Source of the DNA: Lachnospiraceae bacterium
GTDB taxonomy: Bacteria > Bacillota > Clostridia > Lachnospirales > Lachnospiraceae
Direction: 5' to 3'
Assembly (NCBI GenBank): GCA_028689715.1
Contig: JAQVCQ010000015.1
Span: forward strand, 1-37,462
Length of the DNA stretch: 37,462 nt
Of the stretch, positions 8,171-16,854 are shown piece after piece (the first letter of the stretch is position 1; every line of letters begins with the position of its first letter). The notes under the pieces are model-generated. The model was not told the DNA's origin. It made no database searches and worked only from the letters and a program-made list of their open reading frames with translations. The translations under genes and the position numbers were made by a program.

Positions 8171-9097
8171 TTAATTTAATTGTATATGCTGAATTGGAAT
8201 GGTCTCTTCCGTGATTGGGAGGATTTTTGTATTTTCAAGTTCATAAATACCTTTAATAATATCTGGAAGTGCCTCGACCGTTGACTTTTTATCATTCGCA
8301 TCGTGAAATAAAATAATAACTTCTTTGCTGTAATCTTCTACTTGTGACAGGCAGTTTATCGTAATCTTTTCTGCAGAAAGGTTAGAATAGTCAGCGTCTT
8401 TGCTTGACAGATTCCAGTCGTAATATATATAACCGTTTTTATTTAAATACTCAATCAGTTCTTTCATATCGACTTTACTGACCCTGTTGCTGCTTCCTCC
8501 CGGGAATCTCACATATTCAGGTCTTATACCCGTCACCTGATATAAATGATCTCCAAGCCGGTTCAGGTCAGCCACATAGTTCTCCACTGAAGAATAGATG
8601 TCGCCATAGTCATGACTGTATGAATGCATCCCAAGTGTATGTCCTTCATCAACAATTCTTTTATAGAGTGTTAACGATGTCTCATCTGTTTTACCGACCA
8701 CAAAAAAGGTGGCTTTTACACCATACTGTTTCAATATATCCAATATCGCGGCAGTATTTTCACTTGGTCCATCATCAAAAGTAAGATAGACTTTTCTTCC
8801 CTCAAAAATTTCACCTGTTGGAAGCGTCTGTATTTCTAATTCTTTACTATTCTGTTCTTCAGGCCTTGGAAGCGTATTTTCTTCGCTCTCCTGGACTTCT
8901 GTCTCGGTTGTGCCGCCTTCTTCAATCAATTGATACAACTCATTGATCTGATATTCCAGTTGATTTACTTTATTAAGAAGAATCAACATGACAATGATTG
9001 GAATGAATATCAGGATTGCCGCAAGAAACAGGATAAATCTCTTAATCGATCTGACCCGCCGCTTACGTTTCTCATCCCTTGTTAATATAACAGACAT
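8171..9097 (-). CDS. Membrane-anchored polysaccharide deacetylase (NodB domain)
   Basis: Probably removes N-acetyl groups from peptidoglycan or another surface glycan on the outer face of the membrane. After a basic start (KRKRRVRSIKR) comes one membrane segment (about 22-42), a short coiled-coil-like and acidic linker, then the NodB domain. Its motifs are TFDDGP with the catalytic and metal Asp pair, HSYSHD with the metal His residues, and RFPGGSSNR. The frame extends to an ATG at 9148, but the ATG at 9095-9097 has AGAGAGGAA suitably placed and begins MSVILTRDEKRKRR, so I use it (308 residues). It lies between the AI-2E permease and bactofilin genes in the same operon. Confidence 0.92.
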   Translation of the reverse strand: MSVILTRDEKRKRRVRSIKRFILFLAAILIFIPIIVMLILLNKVNQLEYQINELYQLIEEGGTTETEVQESEENTLPRPEEQNSKELEIQTLPTGEIFEGRKVYLTFDDGPSENTAAILDILKQYGVKATFFVVGKTDETSLTLYKRIVDEGHTLGMHSYSHDYGDIYSSVENYVADLNRLGDHLYQVTGIRPEYVRFPGGSSNRVSKVDMKELIEYLNKNGYIYYDWNLSSKDADYSNLSAEKITINCLSQVEDYSKEVIILFHDANDKKSTVEALPDIIKGIYELENTKILPITEETIPIQHIQLN

Positions 9098-9166
9098 GCC
9101 ATAATTCCTCTCTGTAATAACTCCTGTATATTGTACCACAAAGCACATACTGTTTAAAAGATTTTT

Positions 9167-10327
9167 TTACTCTGCTTTTTCAACTGATTTATCTACTGAG
9201 GTTATTAATATCCCTTTATTTTTCAGTATCCCTTTTCGCTCAAGCTTATCCAGAACGTATTCACGAAACAGCGCATATAAGACAGAACATACCGGTATGA
9301 ACAGGAACATCCCTGCCACACCGAACAATTTTCCACCGATCGTAACAGCGGCCAGAACCCAGATAGATGGAAGCCCTACACTTCCACCAACAACACGTGG
9401 ATAGATCAGATTCCCTTCTATTTGCTGTAATACAAAAAACAGTACAATAAATCCAAGCGCCTGCACAGGACTTACCATCACGATCAAAAAGCTACCGATT
9501 ACCAAGCCGATAAAAGCACCAAATACAGGAATCAGAGCGGTCACCGCAATTACAACACCTGTAAGCAACGCATATGGTAGTCTGAATATCGACATGCTGA
9601 TAAAGAACATCATCCCCAGAATCATTGCTTCAACACATTGTCCTGATAAAAAATGCCCAAATGTATCGGATGTCAGTCTTCCTATTTCTATCATGCGCTC
9701 TGATCTTTTTTCAGTAAAAAATGCATATAATATTTTTTGAACCTGAATAGATAATTTTTCTTTTTGAAACAATGCATAAATCGAAAATGTAAAACCAACA
9801 AAAAATGTCAATACTGCATTTGCGATTCCACTCACAATTGAAAAGGTTGAATTTAAAATTCCACTTCCTGCACTCTGCAGCAGATTTACAGCTTCTTCTG
9901 AAATTTTGTTCCAGTTGATATCCAGACTTTCTGTTACTGTGATCATTGCCGGCAATGTATCATCCAGTTCTTCAAACCATGACTGTGCAGTATAAAATGC
10001 TTTAGGGATCTGTGTAATAAGTGAATTTACAGTGCTGATCAATTCCGGTATCACAATAAACATCACAAGAAATATCACTGCACAAAACAAGAACAGTGTC
10101 AAAAGAAAAGCAAACATTCGCTTCATTTTAAATTTTTTTTCAAATGTTTTCATTGGGATATTCAAAACAAAAGCGATTGCTCCACCAAATAAAAATGGAA
10201 ACAAAACTGAGAGCAGATATGCTGCGCTTTCTAATAAAAACGAAAAATTACGCAGTAGAAAATAAAAAGTAATTGATATGATTATGGTAACTAATAACCC
10301 TTTATTATTGTCATTCTTTTCATTCAT
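9167..10327 (-). CDS. AI-2E family transporter / PerM-like permease
   Basis: Polytopic membrane protein of 386 residues with about eight hydrophobic segments. It has the family's long periplasmic-type loop after the third segment and the C-terminal block QQIEGNLIYPRVVGGSVGLPSIWVLAAV, typical of the UPF0118/AI-2E exporter family. Family members have been linked to autoinducer-2 export, Na+/H+ exchange and unknown transport; the substrate here cannot be read from the sequence. GGAGG lies 14 bases before the ATG, a long spacing. It is first in the long operon, with its promoter at 10372-10400 and the deacetylase gene 69 bases after it. Confidence 0.92.
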   Translation of the reverse strand: MNEKNDNNKGLLVTIIISITFYFLLRNFSFLLESAAYLLSVLFPFLFGGAIAFVLNIPMKTFEKKFKMKRMFAFLLTLFLFCAVIFLVMFIVIPELISTVNSLITQIPKAFYTAQSWFEELDDTLPAMITVTESLDINWNKISEEAVNLLQSAGSGILNSTFSIVSGIANAVLTFFVGFTFSIYALFQKEKLSIQVQKILYAFFTEKRSERMIEIGRLTSDTFGHFLSGQCVEAMILGMMFFISMSIFRLPYALLTGVVIAVTALIPVFGAFIGLVIGSFLIVMVSPVQALGFIVLFFVLQQIEGNLIYPRVVGGSVGLPSIWVLAAVTIGGKLFGVAGMFLFIPVCSVLYALFREYVLDKLERKGILKNKGILITSVDKSVEKAE

Positions 10328-10371
10328 ATAATTAAGAAAGACCTCCGTAGTATGTTTATTGGCTAACTAAT

Positions 10372-10400
10372 ACTATAGCCTTTCAACCTACAGAAGTCAA
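10372..10400 (-). promoter_or_regulatory. Sigma-A-type promoter of the envelope/pyrH-frr operon
   Basis: -35 TTGACT (10395-10400) and -10 TATAGT (10372-10377) on the minus strand, spaced by 17 bases. It lies 45 bases upstream of the AI-2E gene, giving a leader of about 40 bases. It is the only clear promoter I see before the nine-gene run ending at the 1906-1945 terminator. Confidence 0.8.
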
Positions 10401-10461
10401 TCTTTGAAGTCGTTTAATCTTTTCTTAATATATGCTCATACGATCGATGAAACGACTATAC

Positions 10462-11832
10462 TTACAGCCTGCTGATCGCATCCAGTGCCAGGTAGGATCT
10501 TTCGCATTCCTGCGCTGTTAATGTGATCTGATAGCACAGACTACTACCTTTCATTTTTTCAGATGCATAGCACAGACCATTCGTCCGTTCATCAAGAAAT
10601 GCCGTATCTATCTGGTTCGGATCTCCAAGTAATATAACTTTTGTACCTTTTCCTGCCCTTGTGATAATTCCTTTTACCTGTTTCGGTGTCATATTCTGTG
10701 CTTCATCAATGATCAGATATGTTTTGACAAAGGATCTTCCTCTTATAAAATTCATTGCTTCTGCAACAACGATTCCTCTGTCAAATATTTCATCGATTTT
10801 TCCTCTTAGTTCTTTCTCATCCTGATAGCGTTCTTCCTCATTGGAATCAATCAGCTGCTCAAGATTATCAATGACGGGTCTGATCAATGGAGAAATCTTT
10901 TCCTGCTCGGATCCCGGTAAAAATCCGATATCCGTATCGAACTGCACATTCGGTCTCGTAATCAAAATTTTTCTATATTCTGATTTTGAACTATTCAGTG
11001 TTTTTTCAAGTCCGACTGCGATAGCGTAAAATGTTTTCGCAGTACCTGCCATACCTTTCACAATAACAAGCGGAACTTTATCTGCATCCTCCATCAGTGC
11101 TTCCTGCAAAAAATACTGTCCAGCATTTCTTGGCGTTACACCATATGGTCTTGCTTTTCTATAGCACAAGGGAACGATTTTCTGACCGTCATATCGACCT
11201 AGCTGTGTTTTTTTAACAGATTGGTCTGCCCTTAACAATACGAACTCATTTATGGAAAGTTCAGGGATTTTATTATTACCTTCCTGATCCAGAACATAGG
11301 TATCGCATAATGCGACTCCTTTTCGTTTCAGTTCTTTGAATGCTTCCTCATAAACATAGACTTCTGTTCTTCCTGTATACTGTATCCACTCTTCCGGAAC
11401 CTGCTCTGTCGTGTAATCTTCAGCCGGTATGGATAAAATCTGCGCTTTGACACGCAATAAAATGTCTTTTGTTACAAGAATAGGATTCTCACCTTTATCC
11501 TGCAGCTCTTTGCAGACTTTTAAAATACGATTATCTGCTTTATGTTCCGGAAAACTCTCAGGAAGTTCGACATGGTTGCAATTAATTTCGAGACGTAAAA
11601 TCCCACCTCCCGGTAAGGATATCCCTTCGATCATATTTCCCAGTTTTCTATATCCTTCTAGTTTTCTGATCGCACTCCTTGCATTTGCGCCCTTTTCACC
11701 TTCAGCGTTTTTGATTCCATCAAGTTCTTCCAATACAGCAATTGGCAATACAACATTATTTTCCTGAAAACATTCAATGGAATCTGGGGAATGAATTAAG
11801 ATATTTGTATCAAGCACATAGGTTTTTGCCAT
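10462..11832 (-). CDS. PIN domain - PhoH ATPase fusion protein (YlaK-like)
   Basis: Predicted RNA helicase/nuclease. Residues 1-130 form a PIN nuclease domain with the expected scattered acidic residues (D8 in VLDTN, E35/E36, D100, D123 in VTKD). Residues 230-450 are a PhoH P-loop ATPase with Walker A GMAGTAKT (260-267; family form GPAGTGKT), Walker B IIDEAQNM and the motif LLGDPNQID. The domain order and 456 residues match B. subtilis YlaK/PhoH2-type proteins, which unwind and cut RNA in some species. AAAGGA precedes the ATG. It lies 11 bases after a small membrane-protein gene and is probably co-transcribed with it. RNA activity is inferred from the family. Confidence 0.93.
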   Translation of the reverse strand: MAKTYVLDTNILIHSPDSIECFQENNVVLPIAVLEELDGIKNAEGEKGANARSAIRKLEGYRKLGNMIEGISLPGGGILRLEINCNHVELPESFPEHKADNRILKVCKELQDKGENPILVTKDILLRVKAQILSIPAEDYTTEQVPEEWIQYTGRTEVYVYEEAFKELKRKGVALCDTYVLDQEGNNKIPELSINEFVLLRADQSVKKTQLGRYDGQKIVPLCYRKARPYGVTPRNAGQYFLQEALMEDADKVPLVIVKGMAGTAKTFYAIAVGLEKTLNSSKSEYRKILITRPNVQFDTDIGFLPGSEQEKISPLIRPVIDNLEQLIDSNEEERYQDEKELRGKIDEIFDRGIVVAEAMNFIRGRSFVKTYLIIDEAQNMTPKQVKGIITRAGKGTKVILLGDPNQIDTAFLDERTNGLCYASEKMKGSSLCYQITLTAQECERSYLALDAISRL

Positions 11833-11843
11833 TGTTATCCTTT

Positions 11844-12092
11844 CTAGACATCCTCTTTTGATATTCTGATCATTCCACCTATATATCCAAATAGTAGAGT
11901 CAATACAGAACTAATGCTGACTATGTATGAAATGAGTAATCCTTCCGGTCTTCCTCTTACGATCCATACTAAAAATCCTGCCAGGCAACCTGCCGCGACC
12001 CAATATAAACAATTTAAAATTAAAAAAACAAATTCTTTTCTGATTCTGATGATTGAGGCATATTTGCCGGATAAATGATAAATACTTTTCAT
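11844..12092 (-). CDS. Small membrane protein of unknown function
   Basis: 82 residues. A basic N-terminus (RIRKEF) is followed by two hydrophobic segments (about 22-43 and 48-71) separated by a short RGRPEG turn, and a short charged tail (IRISKEDV). I do not recognise a family. The frame could open at a GTG (12099-12101), but that codon overlaps the AGGAGG ribosome binding site; the ATG at 12090-12092 has that site eight bases upstream. Its tight spacing to the PIN-PhoH gene (11 bases) suggests one transcript. The strong ribosome binding site argues that it is translated. Confidence 0.7.
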   Translation of the reverse strand: MKSIYHLSGKYASIIRIRKEFVFLILNCLYWVAAGCLAGFLVWIVRGRPEGLLISYIVSISSVLTLLFGYIGGMIRISKEDV

Positions 12093-12263
12093 GGTATCCA
12101 CCTCCTTGTATGGAAATCATAACAATAATTCTTTGATTCATCTATCTCATCACTGAAAACAATATGTAATTATTATGTAAAATATGTATTTATCTGTCAT
12201 TTCGCTATCCGCATGTATTATTTCAATTATTATCATGTATTCATTATTTATTTCAGTCATATA

Positions 12264-12292
12264 TGGAAGTTATTTAATAATAATGCTATAAT
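12264..12292 (+). promoter_or_regulatory. Extended -10 promoter of the plus-strand small membrane gene
   Basis: TGCTATAAT (12284-12292) is an extended -10 element. A weaker -35 TGGAAG (12264-12269) is 17 bases upstream. It lies about 30 bases before the start of the following gene. Confidence 0.7.
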
Positions 12293-12321
12293 AAGTGATA
12301 TAAGGAAAGGAAGTGAAGCGT

Positions 12322-12558
12322 ATGAAGGATTGGTTAAATTATGCTGATGAATACATTAAAGAATGCGACTGGAAAGATATGGCATTGATTAAGATCTGCC
12401 TTTTTTCTCTTGGTATTCTTGTTGGAACATTGCTTCCACGCCGAAAGAAAAAATGTATTTTAATCACCTCATCTCTGATTTATGTTGCAAGTTATATTCC
12501 AATCATGATCAAATTTGTAAAATCTGTACTGGCATCCCGAGAAAAGTTATTTCAATAA
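12322..12558 (+). CDS. Small clostridial membrane protein of unknown function
   Basis: 78 residues from the ATG at 12322. A short amphipathic start (KDWLNYADEYIKECDWKDM) is followed by two hydrophobic segments (about 23-37 and 46-63) around a very basic loop PRRKKK. Such proteins are common single genes in Lachnospiraceae and, from memory, are sometimes labelled 'permease of phosphate ABC transporter'. It is far too short for that role and no transporter genes lie near it. AAGGAAAGGAAGTG precedes the ATG; a GTG at 12313 is in frame but overlaps this site. It has its own promoter and a strong downstream hairpin, so it is a monocistronic unit. Function unknown. Confidence 0.75.
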   Translation: MKDWLNYADEYIKECDWKDMALIKICLFSLGILVGTLLPRRKKKCILITSSLIYVASYIPIMIKFVKSVLASREKLFQ

Positions 12559-12576
12559 CTCATTATGTTTGCAATA

Positions 12577-12651
12577 AAAAAAGATTCCAAAGTGAACCGC
12601 CCCCAAGTTAAAAATTTAACTTATTGGGGTCACATCACTATGGAATCTTTT
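12577..12651. terminator. Long bidirectional hairpin terminator, possibly a mobile-element relic
   Basis: Seven A, then GATTCCA, pair with TGGAATC and seven T at the outer ends. An inner stem has CCCCAAGTTAAA opposite TTTAACTTattGGGG. Both strands end in a T-run, so it can terminate the plus-strand small gene (12558) and transcripts leaving glmS (ending 12783). The inner GTGAACCGCCCCC segment recalls the ends of IS3/IS150-type elements; that part is inference. Confidence 0.8.
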
Positions 12652-12782
12652 TTTATACCCTTATTGATAAAAATTATCTTGAAGGGCTTCATTTTTATAC
12701 TCTATTTTCAGGCACACTATGCCTTATCCATCTCTAAATTTTCGCTTAAATCAACTTCTTTTACCGACACATTCCTGAATCT

Positions 12783-14603
12783 TTATTCTACAGTCACAAC
12801 TTTTGCCAGGTTCCTTGGCTTATCCACATCATACCCTTTGTCAGCAGAAACATAATATGCAAACAATTGTAATGCGACTGACGCAGGGAGTACCATGAAC
12901 AGATCCTGCATGTCCGGTAATTCAAATACTTCTGACCATTCATCCATTCCACTGATCTGAAATGATTCTCTTGTAAACAGCATGACTTTGGCGCCCCTTG
13001 AACACACCTCACGGATATTTGACATTTCTTTGTCTTTGAGCCTGCTCTGCGTTACCATTGCCACCACCGGGGTCTTGTCTGTAATAAGTGCGATCGTACC
13101 GTGTTTTAGTTCTCCTGATGCATACGCTTCACTATGAATATAAGAAATTTCCTTCAGTTTTAATGATCCTTCTAATAAGATGGAATAATCAAGCCCTCTT
13201 CCGATCATAAAGGTATCCCTTGCATCAAGTACCCGTCTTGCCATTTTATGGATCTGATCTCTTTTTTGTAAGACCTGATCTACCATTTCAGGGGTACGCT
13301 GCAGTTCACTGATAAAGGTCCGGACTTCTCCTTCATTTAATACACCTCTTACCAATGCCATACGCGCAGTTAACAGATAAAGTACAGAAAGCTGAGTCGT
13401 ATATGCTTTTGTACTGGCGACAGCTACTTCAGGACCCGCATATGTGTAGATCACATAATCACTTTCCCGGGCAATACTTGCACCACGAACATTAATAATA
13501 GAAAGTGTTTTTGCACCTGCACGTTTTGCATACTTTAATGCTTCCAGCGTATCGATTGTTTCTCCCGACTGCGAAATTGCAATAACAAGTGTTTGATCAT
13601 CAATGACCGGATCTGCATACATAAATTCCGAAGCAAGTTCCACATCCATATGAATACCCAGAACAGATTGTGCCAGTACTTGTCCAACAAGGCCTGCATG
13701 CATTGCTGTTCCACAGGCTACCACACATATTCTGTTGCATTCTTTCAGAATTTCATCCGTCACTTCATCCTTGCTAAAAAACGGCAGTCCATTCACAATT
13801 CTGCCTTCAATCGTCTTTTGGATTACTTCTGGCTGCTCCATGATTTCTTTTTCCATATAAAAAGGAAATCCGCCCTTTCCGTTCTGTCCAAGTTCCCAGT
13901 CTGCTGTCAGAATATCTGGTTCCACACACTCGCCTGATAAGTCATATAAAAGAACACATTCACGATTCATAACAATCGTATGCAATTCCGGCAGAACAAA
14001 ATACTCTTTTGAGAACTGGCATACTGCTGCCACATCACTTGCAAGAACATTCCCTTCGTTGCTACTTGACACTACGATCGGACTTACATTTCTAATCGCA
14101 AATATTGTGTCAGGAAAATCATCGAACATGATCACAAGCGCAAAAGTACCCTTAAGTTTCACAACACTCTTTCTGATTGCATCCAGTGGATCTCCATTAT
14201 AAAAATGATTGATCACACCTGCTACGATCTCTGTATCTGTTTCACTGTTCAACATATCCTGAAGCTGGTATTTTTCCTTTAGTTCTCTATAATTCTCAAT
14301 GATACCATTATGAATCAGAGTTATATGTCCATAACGGTGTGGATGCGCATTCTGATCTGTAACACCTCCATGTGTTGCCCATCTGGTGTGACCCATCCCG
14401 CTATTTCCATTGATCTGACTGCTTCCAAACAGATGTCTTAATTCCTTTACGCGCCCCGCGCATTTCACGATCCGAATTTTCCCATCTGTATCGCTGACTG
14501 CGATTCCAGCACTGTCATATCCTCTGTATTCAAGCATTTCTAATGTATCAAGTAACATTTCTGTCACGTCTTTATTTCCAGTATATCCTATAATACCACA
14601 CAT
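12783..14603 (-). CDS. glmS: Glutamine-fructose-6-phosphate transaminase (isomerizing)
   Basis: Makes glucosamine 6-phosphate from fructose 6-phosphate and glutamine, the first step to UDP-GlcNAc for peptidoglycan. The N-terminal Ntn glutaminase begins MCGIIGYTG with catalytic Cys2 and has the conserved HTRWATHG and HPH. Two SIS sugar-isomerase domains follow, with ISQSGETIDTLEALK and ASTKAYTTQ in the first and a C-terminal GYDVDKPRNLAKVVTVE. 606 residues is full length. GAGGAAA precedes the ATG. Expression is evidently controlled by the glmS ribozyme 30 bases upstream, giving feedback by glucosamine 6-phosphate. Confidence 0.98.
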   Translation of the reverse strand: MCGIIGYTGNKDVTEMLLDTLEMLEYRGYDSAGIAVSDTDGKIRIVKCAGRVKELRHLFGSSQINGNSGMGHTRWATHGGVTDQNAHPHRYGHITLIHNGIIENYRELKEKYQLQDMLNSETDTEIVAGVINHFYNGDPLDAIRKSVVKLKGTFALVIMFDDFPDTIFAIRNVSPIVVSSSNEGNVLASDVAAVCQFSKEYFVLPELHTIVMNRECVLLYDLSGECVEPDILTADWELGQNGKGGFPFYMEKEIMEQPEVIQKTIEGRIVNGLPFFSKDEVTDEILKECNRICVVACGTAMHAGLVGQVLAQSVLGIHMDVELASEFMYADPVIDDQTLVIAISQSGETIDTLEALKYAKRAGAKTLSIINVRGASIARESDYVIYTYAGPEVAVASTKAYTTQLSVLYLLTARMALVRGVLNEGEVRTFISELQRTPEMVDQVLQKRDQIHKMARRVLDARDTFMIGRGLDYSILLEGSLKLKEISYIHSEAYASGELKHGTIALITDKTPVVAMVTQSRLKDKEMSNIREVCSRGAKVMLFTRESFQISGMDEWSEVFELPDMQDLFMVLPASVALQLFAYYVSADKGYDVDKPRNLAKVVTVE

Positions 14604-14633
14604 AGTATTTCCTCACTTTTTAGTAAAATTAGT

Positions 14634-14774
14634 CTTCCGTTATATCGAATTTGTTTTGCGGTTGTCCGCATATTTGCCGATATATCTCGCACCGGAAGGG
14701 CACGATGAGGCGTCCGCCGAATCTTTCGATAACCTCATTCCTCGTTATCCTGCCCACAGCAGGCTCTTGGCGCT
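14634..14774 (-). ncRNA. glmS self-cleaving ribozyme/riboswitch
   Basis: Located directly upstream of glmS. Read on the minus strand it begins with the conserved AGCGCC (14769-14774), cleavage being expected between A14774 and G14773. A CCTGC/GGCAGG hairpin comes next, then AACGAGG, the ATCGAAAGATTCGGCGGA core and GCCTC closing the double-pseudoknot region. The accessory domain follows: CTTCCG pairs with CGGAAG at the far end and encloses a GCGG-acaa-CCGC hairpin. Established role: glucosamine 6-phosphate acts as cofactor for cleavage, which destabilises the mRNA. Assigned from motif order and position. Confidence 0.93.
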
Positions 14775-14820
14775 AAATGAGAAAATTTAGCTGATATAAG
14801 GATAGTGTATCTGAAAATAT

Positions 14821-14850
14821 AGTATAAATTTATCATTATTCGGTTTTCAA
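14821..14850 (-). promoter_or_regulatory. Probable glmS promoter
   Basis: -35 TTGAAA (14845-14850) and -10 TATACT (14821-14826) on the minus strand, 18 bases apart. Transcription would start near 14814, about 40 bases before the ribozyme cleavage site. Confidence 0.6.
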
Positions 14851-14899
14851 TGTTCACCTGCATATGATAACCCAGAAAAAAAAGCATGTCAAATAATTT

Positions 14900-14937
14900 A
14901 AGGCAGATACCTGCCTGTTTCAATCGGTATCTGCCTT
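14900..14937 (-). terminator. Stem-loop terminator after the GGDEF/HD-GYP gene
   Basis: A perfect 12-bp stem, AAGGCAGATACC with GGTATCTGCCTT, around a 14-base loop, about 17 bases past the stop of the upstream gene. The following minus-strand bases (AAATTATTTG) are only moderately T-rich, so efficiency is uncertain. Confidence 0.65.
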
Positions 14938-14954
14938 GCTATGACTACTGTATT

Positions 14955-16730
14955 CTAAACACAGTTCAAAAAAACTTCTACGATTTCCGGATCGAAATGT
15001 TTTCCTGCCTGGCTCTTAATTTCATGTAAAGCAGCCTCTTTTGTAACTGCTTTTTTATAGACCTGATCATGGATCATTACATCATATGCATCAGCGATCG
15101 CAATGATCCGGCTGCAAAGTGGAATCTCCTGTTGCTTAAGATTTCTGGGATATCCACTGCCATCCCATTTCTCATGATGATACAGGATACAGTCCGCTAC
15201 TCCCGAAATCTCCGGCATATTCAACGCGATCCGGTAACCGATTTCTGAATGTCTTCGAATTTCTTCCCATTCAGCTTCATCCAGTGCCTCTTTTTTCAAA
15301 AGAATCGTATCTTCTATCCCTATTTTTCCTATATCATGCATACTTGATAAGACTGACAGACTTCTTAACTCTTCCTGACGAAGCTTCATTTTTCTGCCAA
15401 TTGAGGTGCATAAAGTTTCCATCCGTTTTGCATGTTCCATCGTTTCCATATCCTTGCTTCGCAATAGAGTCTGAATTGTAGCGATCATATTCTTTCTGAT
15501 CGCCCTGCTGTCATTCAGCTTATTCTGATACATCATCTCTTCCGCTTCCTGAAGCAGATCTTCTTCTTTTTGCCGGCGTGATACTTTTAATGCATATCCA
15601 AATGAAATACTGGCTTCAATGATGCCATTGATCTTAATTTTTTTCACCTTATCGATCACAGAATGAATAAAACTTTCAATCTGACCAATATTTGAATTAG
15701 GCAGCATGATCACAAACTCATCCCCGCCCCATCGGATCGCAGTGTCGTTCTGGTGAATGGATTCCTTTATTGCGTCTGAAATGGAAGTCAGCAGTTGATC
15801 TCCTGCCTCATGACCAAACGCATCATTTGTCATTTTAAGACCATTTACATCACCCATCACAACTGCCAGCGGGTATAATTCTTCATAATTATATTTTTTA
15901 CAGATATCCTGAAATATCCTGCGGTTATATAAACCTGTCAGAATATCATGATTGCTCAGATAAAGAATATGTTCTTTTTCGAGCCGAAGTGCTTCTTTGC
16001 TTTTCTCACGTTCCGTGACATCAAAAATAATGGAATACAGTACTTTTTTTCCACCATATTCAATCGGACTTGAATAAACATCAACAAATCTGATTTCCCC
16101 ACTTTTCAATCTGTGCGGGAACAAAAAATACTTCTGACTTTTTTGATTCGCCAGATTTCGAAGTTTTATGATTTCCTCCTGGTCCAATGTATTGATTTCA
16201 TTGATATTCATTGTCTTCAGTTCAGCGATCGAATATCCATAGAACTCACTTGAGGATGGGTTCGCATCAATGATCTTCCCCGTATCAGGATCGATCAAAA
16301 GCATTGTTGCTGTATGATGTTCAAACATCGCATTGAATTTTTCTGCCATCTGGCTGCTTCTCTCAAGACTTAGTTTCAAATGTGTGATATCGACGCGAGA
16401 ACCGACAATATATACTTCTTTTGGAGTTTTGAAAAAAGGAGATAGTTTTGTCATCAGGACAAGCTTTTCTCCTTTAAATATAAATTCTTCTTCAAACGTT
16501 ACTGTTTTTTTCGTCATCAGACATTCTTTGCAATAACGCTCGTTTTTTTCTCCAAGAACATCGCCTAATACTTCTCTCACGGTCTTGCCATATAAATATT
16601 CAGTGGACAGACCTGTCAGTTCTTCATGCGCTGCATTATTAAAAACATATCGAAATTTATTATCGCTGACCTTTAATAAAAACAATGCATCCTGAGTGCT
16701 GTTAAATAAAATTTCAAACTCATTCTTCAT
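14955..16730 (-). CDS. PAS-PAS-GGDEF-HD-GYP cyclic-di-GMP signalling protein
   Basis: Predicted cytosolic sensor able to make and degrade cyclic di-GMP. Two PAS domains occupy about 1-120 and 130-245. A GGDEF domain (about 257-405) has an intact GGDEF at 335-339 and the metal Asp in MGDVNGLK. An HD-GYP phosphodiesterase domain (about 420-590) has MHDIGKIG (HD at 465-466) and HHEKWDGSGYP (518-528). No RxxD inhibitory site is visible just before GGDEF. There is no membrane segment, so the input is likely a soluble ligand or redox signal. A GTG nine bases further upstream sits on the ribosome binding site AGGCGG; the ATG at 16728-16730 is better placed. It stands as a single gene with a hairpin after it. 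Confidence 0.93.
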   Translation of the reverse strand: MKNEFEILFNSTQDALFLLKVSDNKFRYVFNNAAHEELTGLSTEYLYGKTVREVLGDVLGEKNERYCKECLMTKKTVTFEEEFIFKGEKLVLMTKLSPFFKTPKEVYIVGSRVDITHLKLSLERSSQMAEKFNAMFEHHTATMLLIDPDTGKIIDANPSSSEFYGYSIAELKTMNINEINTLDQEEIIKLRNLANQKSQKYFLFPHRLKSGEIRFVDVYSSPIEYGGKKVLYSIIFDVTEREKSKEALRLEKEHILYLSNHDILTGLYNRRIFQDICKKYNYEELYPLAVVMGDVNGLKMTNDAFGHEAGDQLLTSISDAIKESIHQNDTAIRWGGDEFVIMLPNSNIGQIESFIHSVIDKVKKIKINGIIEASISFGYALKVSRRQKEEDLLQEAEEMMYQNKLNDSRAIRKNMIATIQTLLRSKDMETMEHAKRMETLCTSIGRKMKLRQEELRSLSVLSSMHDIGKIGIEDTILLKKEALDEAEWEEIRRHSEIGYRIALNMPEISGVADCILYHHEKWDGSGYPRNLKQQEIPLCSRIIAIADAYDVMIHDQVYKKAVTKEAALHEIKSQAGKHFDPEIVEVFLNCV

Positions 16731-16854
16731 AGAGTACACCGCCTTTAAAACGTTACCAGTTAATAGAAGCGTTCATTGTGTACAAAAATTTTATCACTTT
16801 TTATTTTGTTAGTATAGTCCTTATTCAAACATTTTAGTTGTTTTTCTTTTATTG

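Noticed and set aside
10408-10457. AGTCGTTT/AAACGACT inverted repeat after the PIN-PhoH gene considered as terminator
   Set aside because: The loop is over 30 bases and there is no T-run; termination is unlikely.
12322-12558. Phosphate ABC transporter permease label for the small plus-strand membrane protein
   Set aside because: 78 residues with two membrane segments cannot form such a permease and no ABC transporter genes are nearby.
12565-12855. 96-residue plus-strand open frame
   Set aside because: It reads through the long terminator hairpin and into the 3' end of glmS on the opposite strand, with no ribosome binding site.
14735-14923. 62-residue open frame upstream of glmS on the minus strand
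   Set aside because: It overlaps the conserved core of the glmS ribozyme and the glmS promoter, has no ribosome binding site, and its composition is not protein-like.
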